Source: Marinobacterium zhoushanense
GTDB lineage: Bacteria; Pseudomonadota; Gammaproteobacteria; Pseudomonadales; Balneatricaceae
DNA length: 64,000 nucleotides
NCBI RefSeq assembly: GCF_014641945.1
Contig: NZ_BMIJ01000003.1
Coordinates: 186,001 to 250,000 of the forward strand
Direction: 5' to 3'
Shown here one piece after another: positions 45,804 through 54,357 of the stretch; position 1 is the stretch's first letter, and every line of letters starts with the position of its first letter. The position numbers were made by a program, and so were the translations under genes. Below the pieces are notes generated by a model that was not told the DNA's origin, made no database searches, and saw only the letters and a program-made list of their open reading frames with translations.

Positions 45804-48722
45804 ATGCAATCCGTATCGAGTCATCCAAGCTTTCGCTTCCTGCGTACTCAGCAGATCCACTCGCTGAATGTTGAAGTACAGGAGTTTGAACATATCGCCA
45901 CCGGCGCCAAGCACTACCATATAGCAGCAGAACGTGACGAAAACGTGTTTCTGGTCGCTTTTCGCACGGTGCCGGAAGACTCCACCGGTGTGGCCCATAT
46001 TCTTGAACACACGGCGCTCTGCGGCAGCGAGCGCTACCCGGTGCGCGACCCGTTCTTCATGATGACGCGCCGTTCGCTCAACACCTTTATGAACGCTTTT
46101 ACCAGCTCCGACTGGACCGCCTACCCCTTTGCCAGCCAGAACCGCAAAGACTTTTTCAACCTGCTTGACGTGTATATGGATGCGGCGTTTTTCTCCCGCC
46201 TCGATCCGCTCGACTTCGCGCAGGAGGGACATCGCGTAGAGTTCGCCGAGGCCGGTAATGCGGATTCGGACCTGGTCTATAAAGGGGTGGTGTTCAATGA
46301 GATGAAGGGGGCGATGAGCTCTCCTGTCTCGACGCTTTGGCAGACACTGACCCGCTACTTGTTTCCGACCACCACCTATCATCACAACAGCGGTGGTGAG
46401 CCGAGCTGTATTCCGGATCTGAGCTACGAGCAACTCAAGGAGTTTTATCGTAGCCACTATCACCCCAGCAATGCGGTGTTTATGACCTTCGGCGACATCG
46501 ACGCGCAGGAGCTGCAGCGCCGCTTCGAAGAGCTGGCCCTGCATAAGTTTCAGCGCAGTGAGCATGAGATCCATGTCGAAGATGAAAAGCGTTATTTTGC
46601 GCCCCTGAGGGTAGAGGAAGCGTATGCGCTGGATCAGGAGGATCTCAGTGGTCAGACTCATCATGTGCTTGGCTGGCTGCTGCCGAAGTCGATCGATCTT
46701 GACGAACTGATGCAGGCGCATCTGCTGTCGCGTGTGCTGCTCGATAACTCCAGCTCGCCTCTGCGCGGTGCTCTGGAGTCCTGCGACCTGGGCAGTGCGC
46801 CGTCGCCGTTGTGCGGTTTGGAAGACTCCAACCGCGAGATGAGCTTCATGTGCGGTCTGGAGGGAAGCGACCCGGAACACGCCGCCGCCTTCGAACAGCT
46901 GGTTCTGGATACGCTGGAACAGGTTGCCCGCGACGGCGTACCCCAGGATATGGTCGAGGCTCAGCTGCACCAGTTGGAACTGAGCCAGCGTGAGATCACC
47001 GGTGACAGCTATCCTTTTGGCCTGCAGCTGATCCTGGGTGCGCTCTCTGCGGGTATCCATCGGGGTGACCCCCTGGCGGCTTTGAACGTGGATTCGGCAC
47101 TGGAGAAACTGCGCGAGGCGATCAAGGACCGAGACTATATCCCCTCCCTGATTCGGCGCTGGCTGCTCGACAATCCGCACCGAGTCCGCTTGACCCTTCG
47201 CCCCGACAACGAACTGGCTGTTCGACGTGATGCCGCCGAAGCCGAAAAACTGGCGGCGATCAAAGCGGCGATGAGTGACGAGGAGAAGGCAGAGGTCATC
47301 GATCTGGCCAGCAAGCTGGAAGCACGCCAGATGCAGAGTGACGATGAGTCGATCCTGCCGCGGGTAACCCTTGAGGATGTGCCGACGGAGATGCATCTAC
47401 CCAAGGGTGAGCCGATGAACCTACCGAAGCTGGATGGTACCTGGTATTCGGCCGGCACCAACGGTCTCGTCTACCAGCAAGTGATCCTGGACCTGCCGAC
47501 GATGACTGATGACGAGCAGGAGTTGATGCCGCTCTATACCCACTGCCTGACGGAACTCGGGTGTGGCGAGCGTGACTACCGCCAGAATCAGGCCTACCAG
47601 AGCCAGATTACCGGTGGTTTCTCCGCGTACACTTCGGTGCGGGGGCGCCCGGACAATGAGCAGGATGTTACCGGTTACCTGGTGATGTCGGGTAAAGCGT
47701 TGGCGGTCAATCGCGATGCCTTGGCTGACCTGATGCTGGAGACGCTGGATGGCGCTCGCTTTGATGAAACCAAGCGTATACGCGAGATAGTGGCGCAGAT
47801 GCGCAGTCGTCGTGAGCAATCGATCACCGGTCAGGGACACAGCATGGCGATGCTGGCCGCCTGTGCGGGCTTTGCCCCCTCTGCGCAACTGGCACATAAC
47901 GCGCGCGGCCTGGAGGGGGTGCGTCGCATCAAGGCGTTGGATAAGTCCCTCGATCAGGCGGAGGCACTGGATCAGCTGTCGCAGCGATTGATCGCTCTGC
48001 ACCGAAAACTGCAAGGCGCACCGCGCCGTTTCCTGATGGTGGGTGAGGATGAGTATCGTGAGGCGCTGACCAAGGCTGTCGAACAGCGCTGGGTGGATAT
48101 GAGTGTGGCAGAAGGGTTCAAGGCGTTCACCCTGCCGCAAACGCGCAAGGGTGTCAGTCAGGCTTGGCTTACCAGTACCCAAGTCAACTTCTGCGCCAAG
48201 GCGTTCCCCACCGTCACCGTGGATCACGCGGATGCAGCACCGTTGACGGTGCTCGGTGAGTTCCTGCGCAACAACTATCTGCACCGCGCCATTCGTGAGC
48301 AGGGCGGCGCCTATGGTGCCGGCGCCTCACAGGATAGTGGCGATGCCGTATTCCGTTTCTTCTCCTATCGTGATCCGCGTATCGGCGGTACGCTGGACGA
48401 CTTCGATGCCTCGGCACGCTGGATCAGGGAAACGGAGATCGATCCGTTGAAGCTGGAGGAGGCGGTCCTCGGTGTGATCAGCTCTATCGATAAGCCGGGA
48501 TCGCCCGCAGGGGAGGCGAAGCAGACCTACCATGCGAGCCTGTTCGGCCGTACCCCTGAGCAGCGGCAGAAGTTCCGCCAGGAGATATTGGGTGTCGGCA
48601 TCGATGATCTCAAACGTGTCGCTCAGCTCTATCTGAAACCGGAAAACGCCAGTGTGGCGGTGGTCACCAGCAGCAAGGGGGCGGCGGAGCTGCCGGAGAG
48701 TTTCGCACGGATCGAGATTTGA
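45804..48722 (+). CDS. M16C-type zinc metallopeptidase (insulinase/PreP-like)
   Basis: A large 972-residue peptidase. ATG 45804 is preceded by GGAG (45787-45790). The inverted zinc motif HILEH (HxxEH, residues 65-69) is in VAHILEHTALCGSERYPVRDP. The second half has the R/Y substrate-binding region (RAIREQGGAYGAGAS) of the inactive subunit. Size and blocks such as NTFMNAFTSSDWTAYPFASQ match the presequence-protease branch (PreP/M16C), enzymes with two joined halves that degrade short peptides. No signal peptide, so cytoplasmic. It is monocistronic, divergent from phasin 2. Confidence 0.93.
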   Translation: MQSVSSHPSFRFLRTQQIHSLNVEVQEFEHIATGAKHYHIAAERDENVFLVAFRTVPEDSTGVAHILEHTALCGSERYPVRDPFFMMTRRSLNTFMNAFTSSDWTAYPFASQNRKDFFNLLDVYMDAAFFSRLDPLDFAQEGHRVEFAEAGNADSDLVYKGVVFNEMKGAMSSPVSTLWQTLTRYLFPTTTYHHNSGGEPSCIPDLSYEQLKEFYRSHYHPSNAVFMTFGDIDAQELQRRFEELALHKFQRSEHEIHVEDEKRYFAPLRVEEAYALDQEDLSGQTHHVLGWLLPKSIDLDELMQAHLLSRVLLDNSSSPLRGALESCDLGSAPSPLCGLEDSNREMSFMCGLEGSDPEHAAAFEQLVLDTLEQVARDGVPQDMVEAQLHQLELSQREITGDSYPFGLQLILGALSAGIHRGDPLAALNVDSALEKLREAIKDRDYIPSLIRRWLLDNPHRVRLTLRPDNELAVRRDAAEAEKLAAIKAAMSDEEKAEVIDLASKLEARQMQSDDESILPRVTLEDVPTEMHLPKGEPMNLPKLDGTWYSAGTNGLVYQQVILDLPTMTDDEQELMPLYTHCLTELGCGERDYRQNQAYQSQITGGFSAYTSVRGRPDNEQDVTGYLVMSGKALAVNRDALADLMLETLDGARFDETKRIREIVAQMRSRREQSITGQGHSMAMLAACAGFAPSAQLAHNARGLEGVRRIKALDKSLDQAEALDQLSQRLIALHRKLQGAPRRFLMVGEDEYREALTKAVEQRWVDMSVAEGFKAFTLPQTRKGVSQAWLTSTQVNFCAKAFPTVTVDHADAAPLTVLGEFLRNNYLHRAIREQGGAYGAGASQDSGDAVFRFFSYRDPRIGGTLDDFDASARWIRETEIDPLKLEEAVLGVISSIDKPGSPAGEAKQTYHASLFGRTPEQRQKFRQEILGVGIDDLKRVAQLYLKPENASVAVVTSSKGAAELPESFARIEI

Positions 48723-48753
48723 CCCGGACCCCCTCCTGAGGAGACCTTTCCAG

Positions 48754-48779
48754 CGCCGCCCCACCGATGTGGGGCGGCG
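48754..48779 (+). terminator. GC-rich hairpin after the M16 peptidase
   Basis: CGCCGCCCCAC (48754-48764) and GTGGGGCGGCG (48769-48779) make a perfect 11-bp stem with a CGAT tip. It lacks a long T-run, so termination is probable but may be inefficient. Confidence 0.65.
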
Positions 48780-48797
48780 TCATTATTGGAGCAGCGA

Positions 48798-49697
48798 TTG
48801 AAAAACTCATTGGTAACCGCCGCGCTTTTTGTTGTGCTCGCCGAGTCGATGCTGGTTGGCAGTGGTCTGATCATCCGCCAGGTCAGTGATCAATTGCCGA
48901 CACTGGTGATCGTGTTCATGCGCAACCTGATGGGGCTACTGATCATGATGCCGATGATGTTCAGAGCGGTTGACCAGTTGGCGACGGCGAATATCCACCT
49001 GCACCTGATGCGTGCGATCGTCGGCATCAGCGCCATGGCCTGTCTCTACTACTCCTGGTCGGCGTTGCCGCTCGGGCAGGCGGCACTGCTGAAGCAAACC
49101 GCACCCTTCTTTGTGCCCCTGATCGCGTACTGGTGGTTAGCCGAGGGGGTTTCCAGACGGGTGAAATTTGCGTTGGCGGTTGGATTTTGCGGAGTGGCAT
49201 TGATCCTTAATCCACAGCAGGGCGTCATCGAGTTTGGGATACTGATAGCGTTGCTCGGCGCTGCACTCAGTGCGCTGGCCAAAGTGACCGTACGCAGGAT
49301 GCATCTGACCGAGCCCCCCAGGCGTATTGTGTTTTACTTCGCTCTTTTTGGCGCCCTGTTTTCGGCGCTGCCGGCGGCACTGAATTGGGTCACTCCGGGC
49401 GCTGTCGAACTGCTATGGCTGCTCGGGCTGGGCGCGACCTCGACCGCAGCGCAACTGTCGATGAGTCGCGCCTATACTATGGTGCCAGCGGCGCAGCTGG
49501 GGCCATTTACGTACAGCTCCGTGGTGCTGGCCGCAGTGATCGGTTGGTGGCTATGGGATGAAAGCATCGCGCTGATGACCGTCGTTGGGATGTTGCTCGT
49601 ATTTGCCGGCGGGATGCTAACCTTAAACCGGCCCGGCAAAAACCGGAGGGCCGACCCGGAAGTCAAGGAAACAGAGGAAACAACGAGAGTAGTGTAA
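48798..49697 (+). CDS. EamA/DMT-family transporter
   Basis: A 299-residue inner-membrane protein with about ten hydrophobic helices in two EamA repeats (first ALFVVLAESMLVGSGLIIRQV, second IEFGILIALLGAALSALAKVTVRR). TTG 48798 has a GGAG site 7 bases upstream; another TTG at 48786 is possible. DMT transporters export metabolites or amino acids; substrate cannot be predicted. Its stop overlaps the start of the sugar dehydrogenase (TAATG), so the two are co-translated. Confidence 0.82.
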   Translation: MKNSLVTAALFVVLAESMLVGSGLIIRQVSDQLPTLVIVFMRNLMGLLIMMPMMFRAVDQLATANIHLHLMRAIVGISAMACLYYSWSALPLGQAALLKQTAPFFVPLIAYWWLAEGVSRRVKFALAVGFCGVALILNPQQGVIEFGILIALLGAALSALAKVTVRRMHLTEPPRRIVFYFALFGALFSALPAALNWVTPGAVELLWLLGLGATSTAAQLSMSRAYTMVPAAQLGPFTYSSVVLAAVIGWWLWDESIALMTVVGMLLVFAGGMLTLNRPGKNRRADPEVKETEETTRVV

Positions 49698-50821
49698 TGC
49701 GCAGGCTGATCTTATCTTGGCCCTTAGTCGTGGCGGTCTATTGCCTGCCGGTCGCTGCAGCTGAGCCGGTGTTGGAAGGCGAAAGCGCCGGCATGCGGTT
49801 CCGTGTCGAAGCGCTGGTCCAGGGCGGCGGTGTTCCCTGGGGGATGACGTTTCTGAACCGACACCGGCTGCTGTTTACCCGTCGTGAGGGGGGCGCGGCG
49901 ATCCTGGATATCGACAGCGAAACACTGACCGAACTGACAGGTACTCCGAGGGTGATGAGCGGCGGTCAGGGCGGATTTCTCGATGTTGCCGTGCCGCCGG
50001 GGTACACGGAAGGTGGATGGCTCTATTTTACCTGGGTGAAGAACCGGGCGGGTCAGGGTGTAACCGTCCTCTCCCGCGCCCGCTTACAGGATACGCGCCT
50101 GACCGATTGGCAGGAGCTGCTGGAAACCAAGTCCGCCACCGACACCGGTCGACATTTTGGCAGTCGAATCGCGTTCGATAATGGCGGGCATGTGTACTTC
50201 ACCGTCGGTGACAGGGGGCATCGCCCCAACGGGCAGGATCTGCAAACGCATGCCGGCAGTGTGCTGAGGTTGAAGCTGGATGGGACTGTACCGTCCGATA
50301 ATCCCTTTGTCGGTCGCGCAGGGGCGCAGCCGGAGATCTGGAGCTACGGCCACCGCAATTCCCAAGGACTGGCCTGGGACGCCGAGCACGGTCGACTCTG
50401 GGAGATCGAGCACGGTCCGCGTGGGGGGGATGAGATCAATCTGATTCTGTCAGGCGCTAACTACGGCTGGCCAGTGCTCTCCTACGGCAAGGAGTATTGG
50501 GGGCCGTTCGATGTGGGTGAGGGTACCGAACGGGCGGGGATGGAGCCCCCGGTGAAGGTGTATATTCCCTCAATCGCGCCGGGCAGCCTGCTCTATTACA
50601 GCGGAGATGCCTTCCCCGCCTGGCGGGGTAACCTGATTGCCGGTGCGCTTAAATTGACGCACCTGAACCGCGTGGAGCTTAATGAAAAGGGAGAAGCGGT
50701 TGCCGAGGAGCGACTGCTAGGCAGTCTGGGAGAACGGATTCGGGCATTGATTCAGGGCCCTGAGGGCTGGCTCTACTTCTCCACCGACAGCGGTCGCATT
50801 CTGCGACTCCGCCCTAAATAG
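49697..50821 (+). CDS. PQQ-dependent soluble aldose sugar dehydrogenase
   Basis: A periplasmic beta-propeller dehydrogenase of the Asd/YliI (soluble glucose/sorbosone dehydrogenase) family, 374 residues with a signal peptide (MRRLILSWPLVVAVYCLPVAAA). Motifs include RHFGSRIAFDNGGHVYFTVGDRG, the DGTVPSDNPFVG loop and GYGHRN-like PEIWSYGHRNSQGLAWD, with IEHGPRGGDEINLI and NYGWPVLSYGKEYW supplying PQQ and calcium contacts. Substrate is uncertain. No PQQ synthesis genes lie in this window. Co-translated with the upstream EamA transporter and convergent with a second one. Confidence 0.88.
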   Translation: MRRLILSWPLVVAVYCLPVAAAEPVLEGESAGMRFRVEALVQGGGVPWGMTFLNRHRLLFTRREGGAAILDIDSETLTELTGTPRVMSGGQGGFLDVAVPPGYTEGGWLYFTWVKNRAGQGVTVLSRARLQDTRLTDWQELLETKSATDTGRHFGSRIAFDNGGHVYFTVGDRGHRPNGQDLQTHAGSVLRLKLDGTVPSDNPFVGRAGAQPEIWSYGHRNSQGLAWDAEHGRLWEIEHGPRGGDEINLILSGANYGWPVLSYGKEYWGPFDVGEGTERAGMEPPVKVYIPSIAPGSLLYYSGDAFPAWRGNLIAGALKLTHLNRVELNEKGEAVAEERLLGSLGERIRALIQGPEGWLYFSTDSGRILRLRPK

Positions 50822-50823
50822 CG

Positions 50824-51669
50824 CTAGCGTGCGCGTTGCTGGATCACCAGCGCGATACCACCGAGAATCGCCGCAGACGCCAGCAGCAACCTGAGACTTA
50901 ACACCTCATCCAGCAACAGGACTCCGGCGATGGCGGCGATAACCGGGGCGCTCAGTTGCACCGTGGCAGCATTGGTCGCGCTGAGGTGCGGCAGTGCCGT
51001 ATACCAGATCCAGTAACCCAGTGCCGATGCCAGTGCGCCTGATGCGACAGCCCAGAGTGTGCCAGGCAGGTCGGCGTTGAGCATGCCTGCTGCCCACCCA
51101 AGAGCTAATAGCATCAGCGCGAATGGGATCGAGCGGATAAAGTTTCCGGCGGTGGCCAGTGATGGATCGCCGGCGCCTTTTCCGCGTAGTGAATAGACCC
51201 CCCAGGCAAACCCGGCAGCCGCCATCAGCAGGGACGCGGCCAGCGGCGGCGCCGTGAGCCCCGGCAATACCAGGCCGACCAGGCCGGCCAGCGCCAGAAA
51301 CAGGCCCAGCCATTTCAACCCGGTAAAGCGTTCTCCGGTGTAAAGGCCGTAGCCGATCATAGTTGCTTGTACCGAGCCAAACAGAATCAAGGCGCCGGTA
51401 CCGGCCGCCAGATCGATATACGCGAAGGAGAACAGCGCCGCATAGGCAAAGAGCGCCAGCGCGGAGGGCCAACTACCGGAATGGTTACGCTGCTGCCCGC
51501 GTATTACCAGCATCATCCAGAGCATTAACGCGCCAGAGAGCAGTCGCACGGTAGTAAAACTGGCCGCGTCGATATCGGTTTCGCGCAGTGCCACACGGCA
51601 GAGCAGGGAGTTGCTGGCGAACGCGATCATGGCGACCACGGTCAACAGTGCTAGTCGCCCTAACGACAT
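50824..51669 (-). CDS. EamA/DMT-family transporter
   Basis: A 281-residue inner-membrane protein with ten hydrophobic segments in two repeats (LALLTVVAMIAFASNSLLCRVAL opening, later LLMAAAGFAWGVYSLRGKG and SAPVIAAIAGVLLLDEVLSLRLLLASAAILGGIALVI). YSLRGK-type and pore-flanking Gly/Pro residues fit EamA. It is convergent with the PQQ dehydrogenase, whose stop is two bases away. Substrate unknown. Confidence 0.85.
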   Translation of the reverse strand: MSLGRLALLTVVAMIAFASNSLLCRVALRETDIDAASFTTVRLLSGALMLWMMLVIRGQQRNHSGSWPSALALFAYAALFSFAYIDLAAGTGALILFGSVQATMIGYGLYTGERFTGLKWLGLFLALAGLVGLVLPGLTAPPLAASLLMAAAGFAWGVYSLRGKGAGDPSLATAGNFIRSIPFALMLLALGWAAGMLNADLPGTLWAVASGALASALGYWIWYTALPHLSATNAATVQLSAPVIAAIAGVLLLDEVLSLRLLLASAAILGGIALVIQQRAR

Positions 51670-51695
51670 CCTTGTAGCTCCATAGTTGCTAAGAA

Positions 51696-52454
51696 TTAGT
51701 TGCCGAACACCTGCTTCAACAGATCGGTACTGCGGGCCAGCGGCTGCTCGCGGATCTTTTTCTCCTCTTCGGCCAGCATCAGAAACAGGCCGTCGAGGGC
51801 TTTGCCTGTGACATGATCGGCGAGGTCCAGATTCATATTGCCCAGCATTGGCAGCTTGGAGCCGGCGGAGTCGACCAGTAGCTGATAAGCACTGGTGACA
51901 CCGTACTGCGCCATAGACTCCTCGATACGAGGCTTGAACTTCTCGCCGAGGCGGTCGTAGGTTTTGGTTTTGAAATACTCGGTTGCGGCGTTGTCGCCGC
52001 CGTTGTATATCCGGCGCGCGTCGTCGATCGTCATCGCTTTGACCGCCTCGACGAAGATCGGGGTGGCTTCAGTAACCGCTGCTTCTGCTGCGCGGTTCAT
52101 GCTCAGCTCGAAGGTGTCCACCTGATTGCCCAGGCCAGCCGCTCTCAGCAGGCCGCTGGCGGTTTCTATATAGCCGGGCATAGGGATGCGCACTGACGGG
52201 TTGCCGAGATAGCCATCCTGTGCCGACAGGGTCTCGACGGCACGTTGTGTGCCTATCTCCAGTGCTTCGCGAAGTCCGGCCGAGAGAGTGTCGGTATCGA
52301 GATCCGTAGCGGTGGAGCTGCTACTCTGAGGTTGAGTGCTCTGCTTGATCAGTTCCTGCCCTTGGTTAAGCAGGTCTTTTAGGCCCGCATGAGCCGGGGA
52401 CCCTAGAAGGGTGGTACAAATGACCATGACGGTCACTGAAAACTGGCGGGGCAT
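51696..52454 (-). CDS. DUF4197-family secreted protein
   Basis: A 252-residue protein with signal peptide ([23 protein letters not shown]) matching DUF4197: [36 protein letters not shown] and [15 protein letters not shown] [24 protein letters not shown]. Family function is unknown; members are periplasmic and mostly helical. It lies upstream of the EamA gene on the same strand, divergent from the transglutaminase gene. Confidence 0.87.
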   Translation of the reverse strand: MPRQFSVTVMVICTTLLGSPAHAGLKDLLNQGQELIKQSTQPQSSSSTATDLDTDTLSAGLREALEIGTQRAVETLSAQDGYLGNPSVRIPMPGYIETASGLLRAAGLGNQVDTFELSMNRAAEAAVTEATPIFVEAVKAMTIDDARRIYNGGDNAATEYFKTKTYDRLGEKFKPRIEESMAQYGVTSAYQLLVDSAGSKLPMLGNMNLDLADHVTGKALDGLFLMLAEEEKKIREQPLARSTDLLKQVFGN

Positions 52455-52565
52455 GCGTCACTCCATTGTCGGGTAGCGAATCAGTAGAGAGAGTATAGTG
52501 AATCCATAACTTTGGAGCGGTGGAATTTTTGCCCAAGAGGTTAATCGAGGTTTGAAGAACCGGAC

Positions 52566-53426
52566 ATGAAGACCTACAGAATTCGCCACAGCACCTGGTA
52601 TGGCTTCAATGGGGAGGTAAGACTGCAGCCCCATCGGCTGAGAGTGCGTCCGCGGGAAGATCACGACCAGCGGATACAAAGCTCTCAACTGGAGGTACGC
52701 CCGCTACCGCAAGAGGTACGCTGGTACCGCGATGTCGAGGATAACTCGGTAGCGACATTGCTGTTTGATACGCCCTGCAGGGAGCTTGAGATATTGAGCG
52801 AAGTGGAGGTTCAGCAGTTTGACCAGGCACCACTGGACTTCATGGTTGAAGAGTATGCGGTGAACTATCCGTTCAATTACATGCAAGACGATCTGGAGGT
52901 GCTAGGGCCGTTTATGAAGCGAAAGCCCGCCTCGAATGAGCTGGCCCGATGGGTGGCTGGATTATGGCAGTCCGATCGGACAATTCAGTCATATGCGCTG
53001 CTCGATCGAATCTGCCGTTCAATAAGCACTGGATTTAACTATCGGGTGCGCGAGGCTCCAGGGGTGCAGAGCGCCGAGGACACACTCGCCATTGGCAGTG
53101 GCTCCTGTCGGGATTTCGCCAACCTGTTTATGGAAAGTGTACGCTACCTGGGTTTCGCCGCCCGTTTCGTCAGCGGTTACCTGTATGTGCCACCCGGGCC
53201 GGAATCCTTTGGTACCACTCATGCCTGGGTGGAGGTGTATATACCGGGCGCTGGCTGGAAAGGGTTCGATCCTACCGGGGGCGAGGTCGTCGGCATCAAC
53301 CACATACCGGTTGCGGTGGCGCGCAGTCCCGAGACGGTGACACCGGTCGAGGGGGCTTTTATCGGGCCGGAGGGTGCCGAGTTGAAAGTGGGTGTTTGGG
53401 TCACGCTGCTCGATCCGCCCGGATAG
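52566..53426 (+). CDS. Transglutaminase-like cysteine protease domain protein
   Basis: A 286-residue cytoplasmic protein with an N-terminal bacterial transglutaminase-like beta domain (YRIRHSTWYGFNGEVRLQPHRLRVRPRED by segments, residues about 4-85) and the core catalytic triad: Cys in GSGSCRDFANLF, His in GTTHAWVEVYIPG and Asp in WKGFDPTGG. Such proteins act as protein cross-linkers or proteases; often they accompany circularly permuted ATP-grasp and alpha-E genes, which are not present here. Convergent with the lipoprotein at 53428. Confidence 0.9.
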   Translation: MKTYRIRHSTWYGFNGEVRLQPHRLRVRPREDHDQRIQSSQLEVRPLPQEVRWYRDVEDNSVATLLFDTPCRELEILSEVEVQQFDQAPLDFMVEEYAVNYPFNYMQDDLEVLGPFMKRKPASNELARWVAGLWQSDRTIQSYALLDRICRSISTGFNYRVREAPGVQSAEDTLAIGSGSCRDFANLFMESVRYLGFAARFVSGYLYVPPGPESFGTTHAWVEVYIPGAGWKGFDPTGGEVVGINHIPVAVARSPETVTPVEGAFIGPEGAELKVGVWVTLLDPPG

Positions 53427-53427
53427 C

Positions 53428-54195
53428 TCAACGCCAATTGATCCAGTAGCTGTATTCGATGCGACTGGAGTTGCGCAATGTCTGTTGAAACTGTGCACTT
53501 GGAGTCACCTCGCACTGTACGCTCTTGAATTCCGCCTCGCTCCAGCCGCTCATGCTGTCGATAAACTCGCGTCGGTATCCCCAGCGTCCGCAGGAGAGCA
53601 CGTTGTCATACCCCTGATTGCGCTGGCAGACGACGCAGGTCTCGAAACTCACGTCGATATCCTCGCCTTCGATGCCGAAACGGGCCGATACGAAAGGGGT
53701 GTCGTAAATCGCCACGGTGGAGGCCCTGATCGGTCGCCCGCTCCAGGGCTTGTCGCGATCATCCTCCGGCGCAAGGTGGGTGCCGTAGCCATGCTCCAGC
53801 CCGGGGTTGTCATAAAAGGGGCTGTTGAAACCTTCGGGTACATCGATCTGTACCGCCTCCTCGCCGTCAAATAGCCGCGCGGTTGTCTTACGAACCTGAA
53901 GTATACGGTAGCGGTCGCAACTGGCGCTGTTCTGGCCCTGTATATTGCCCGTCGCGTTGGCCAAAAAATGGATCTCCAGTCCCACGCCAGTGGAGTTGTC
54001 GCCGGGTATGTAGCGCGCGTCTTCGCGAGCGCTGTGATACCACTCTCTTGAGAACGCCAGTATGCCGACGCTTTGCTCGCGATAGAGGACAGGGCAGATT
54101 TTGCCGACAGTAAGCTCCTCCGCCTCCGCGACGGAGGTCGAGATATTGATGGAGCAGGCCGACAGCAGACTGGCAGGGAGGAGAATCCATTTCAT
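53428..54195 (-). CDS. Uncharacterised lipoprotein with multiple cysteines
   Basis: A 255-residue protein with a lipobox signal MKWILLPASLLSAC, so Cys 14 should be lipidated. The mature part has about seven more Cys (including FETCVVCQRNQGY with a CVVC pair, and VLSCGRWGY) and clustered aromatics, but no family is recognised. CVVC resembles a redox or metal pair, but nothing confirms it. It starts upstream of the glucosylglycerol-type phosphorylase on the other strand. Confidence 0.68.
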   Translation of the reverse strand: MKWILLPASLLSACSINISTSVAEAEELTVGKICPVLYREQSVGILAFSREWYHSAREDARYIPGDNSTGVGLEIHFLANATGNIQGQNSASCDRYRILQVRKTTARLFDGEEAVQIDVPEGFNSPFYDNPGLEHGYGTHLAPEDDRDKPWSGRPIRASTVAIYDTPFVSARFGIEGEDIDVSFETCVVCQRNQGYDNVLSCGRWGYRREFIDSMSGWSEAEFKSVQCEVTPSAQFQQTLRNSSRIEYSYWINWR

Positions 54196-54357
54196 CGCCG
54201 TTCCTCGTAAGGTGAACAGGATCGGCTAGCAGCAGCTTTCTCAGTATAGACAGGGGCCCGCCCATGTCAGAAAAACTTCTGAACGGTTACAGGTCGAGTT
54301 TGCACCGCGGTGGCGACCACTTCTATGGTTATTGAAAGCTCATTCGGGAGAAAGATT

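Noticed and set aside
45648..47396. 582-codon minus-strand open frame opposite the M16 peptidase
   Set aside because: Lies wholly within a gene with clear catalytic motifs on the other strand and has no ribosome site or recognisable domain.
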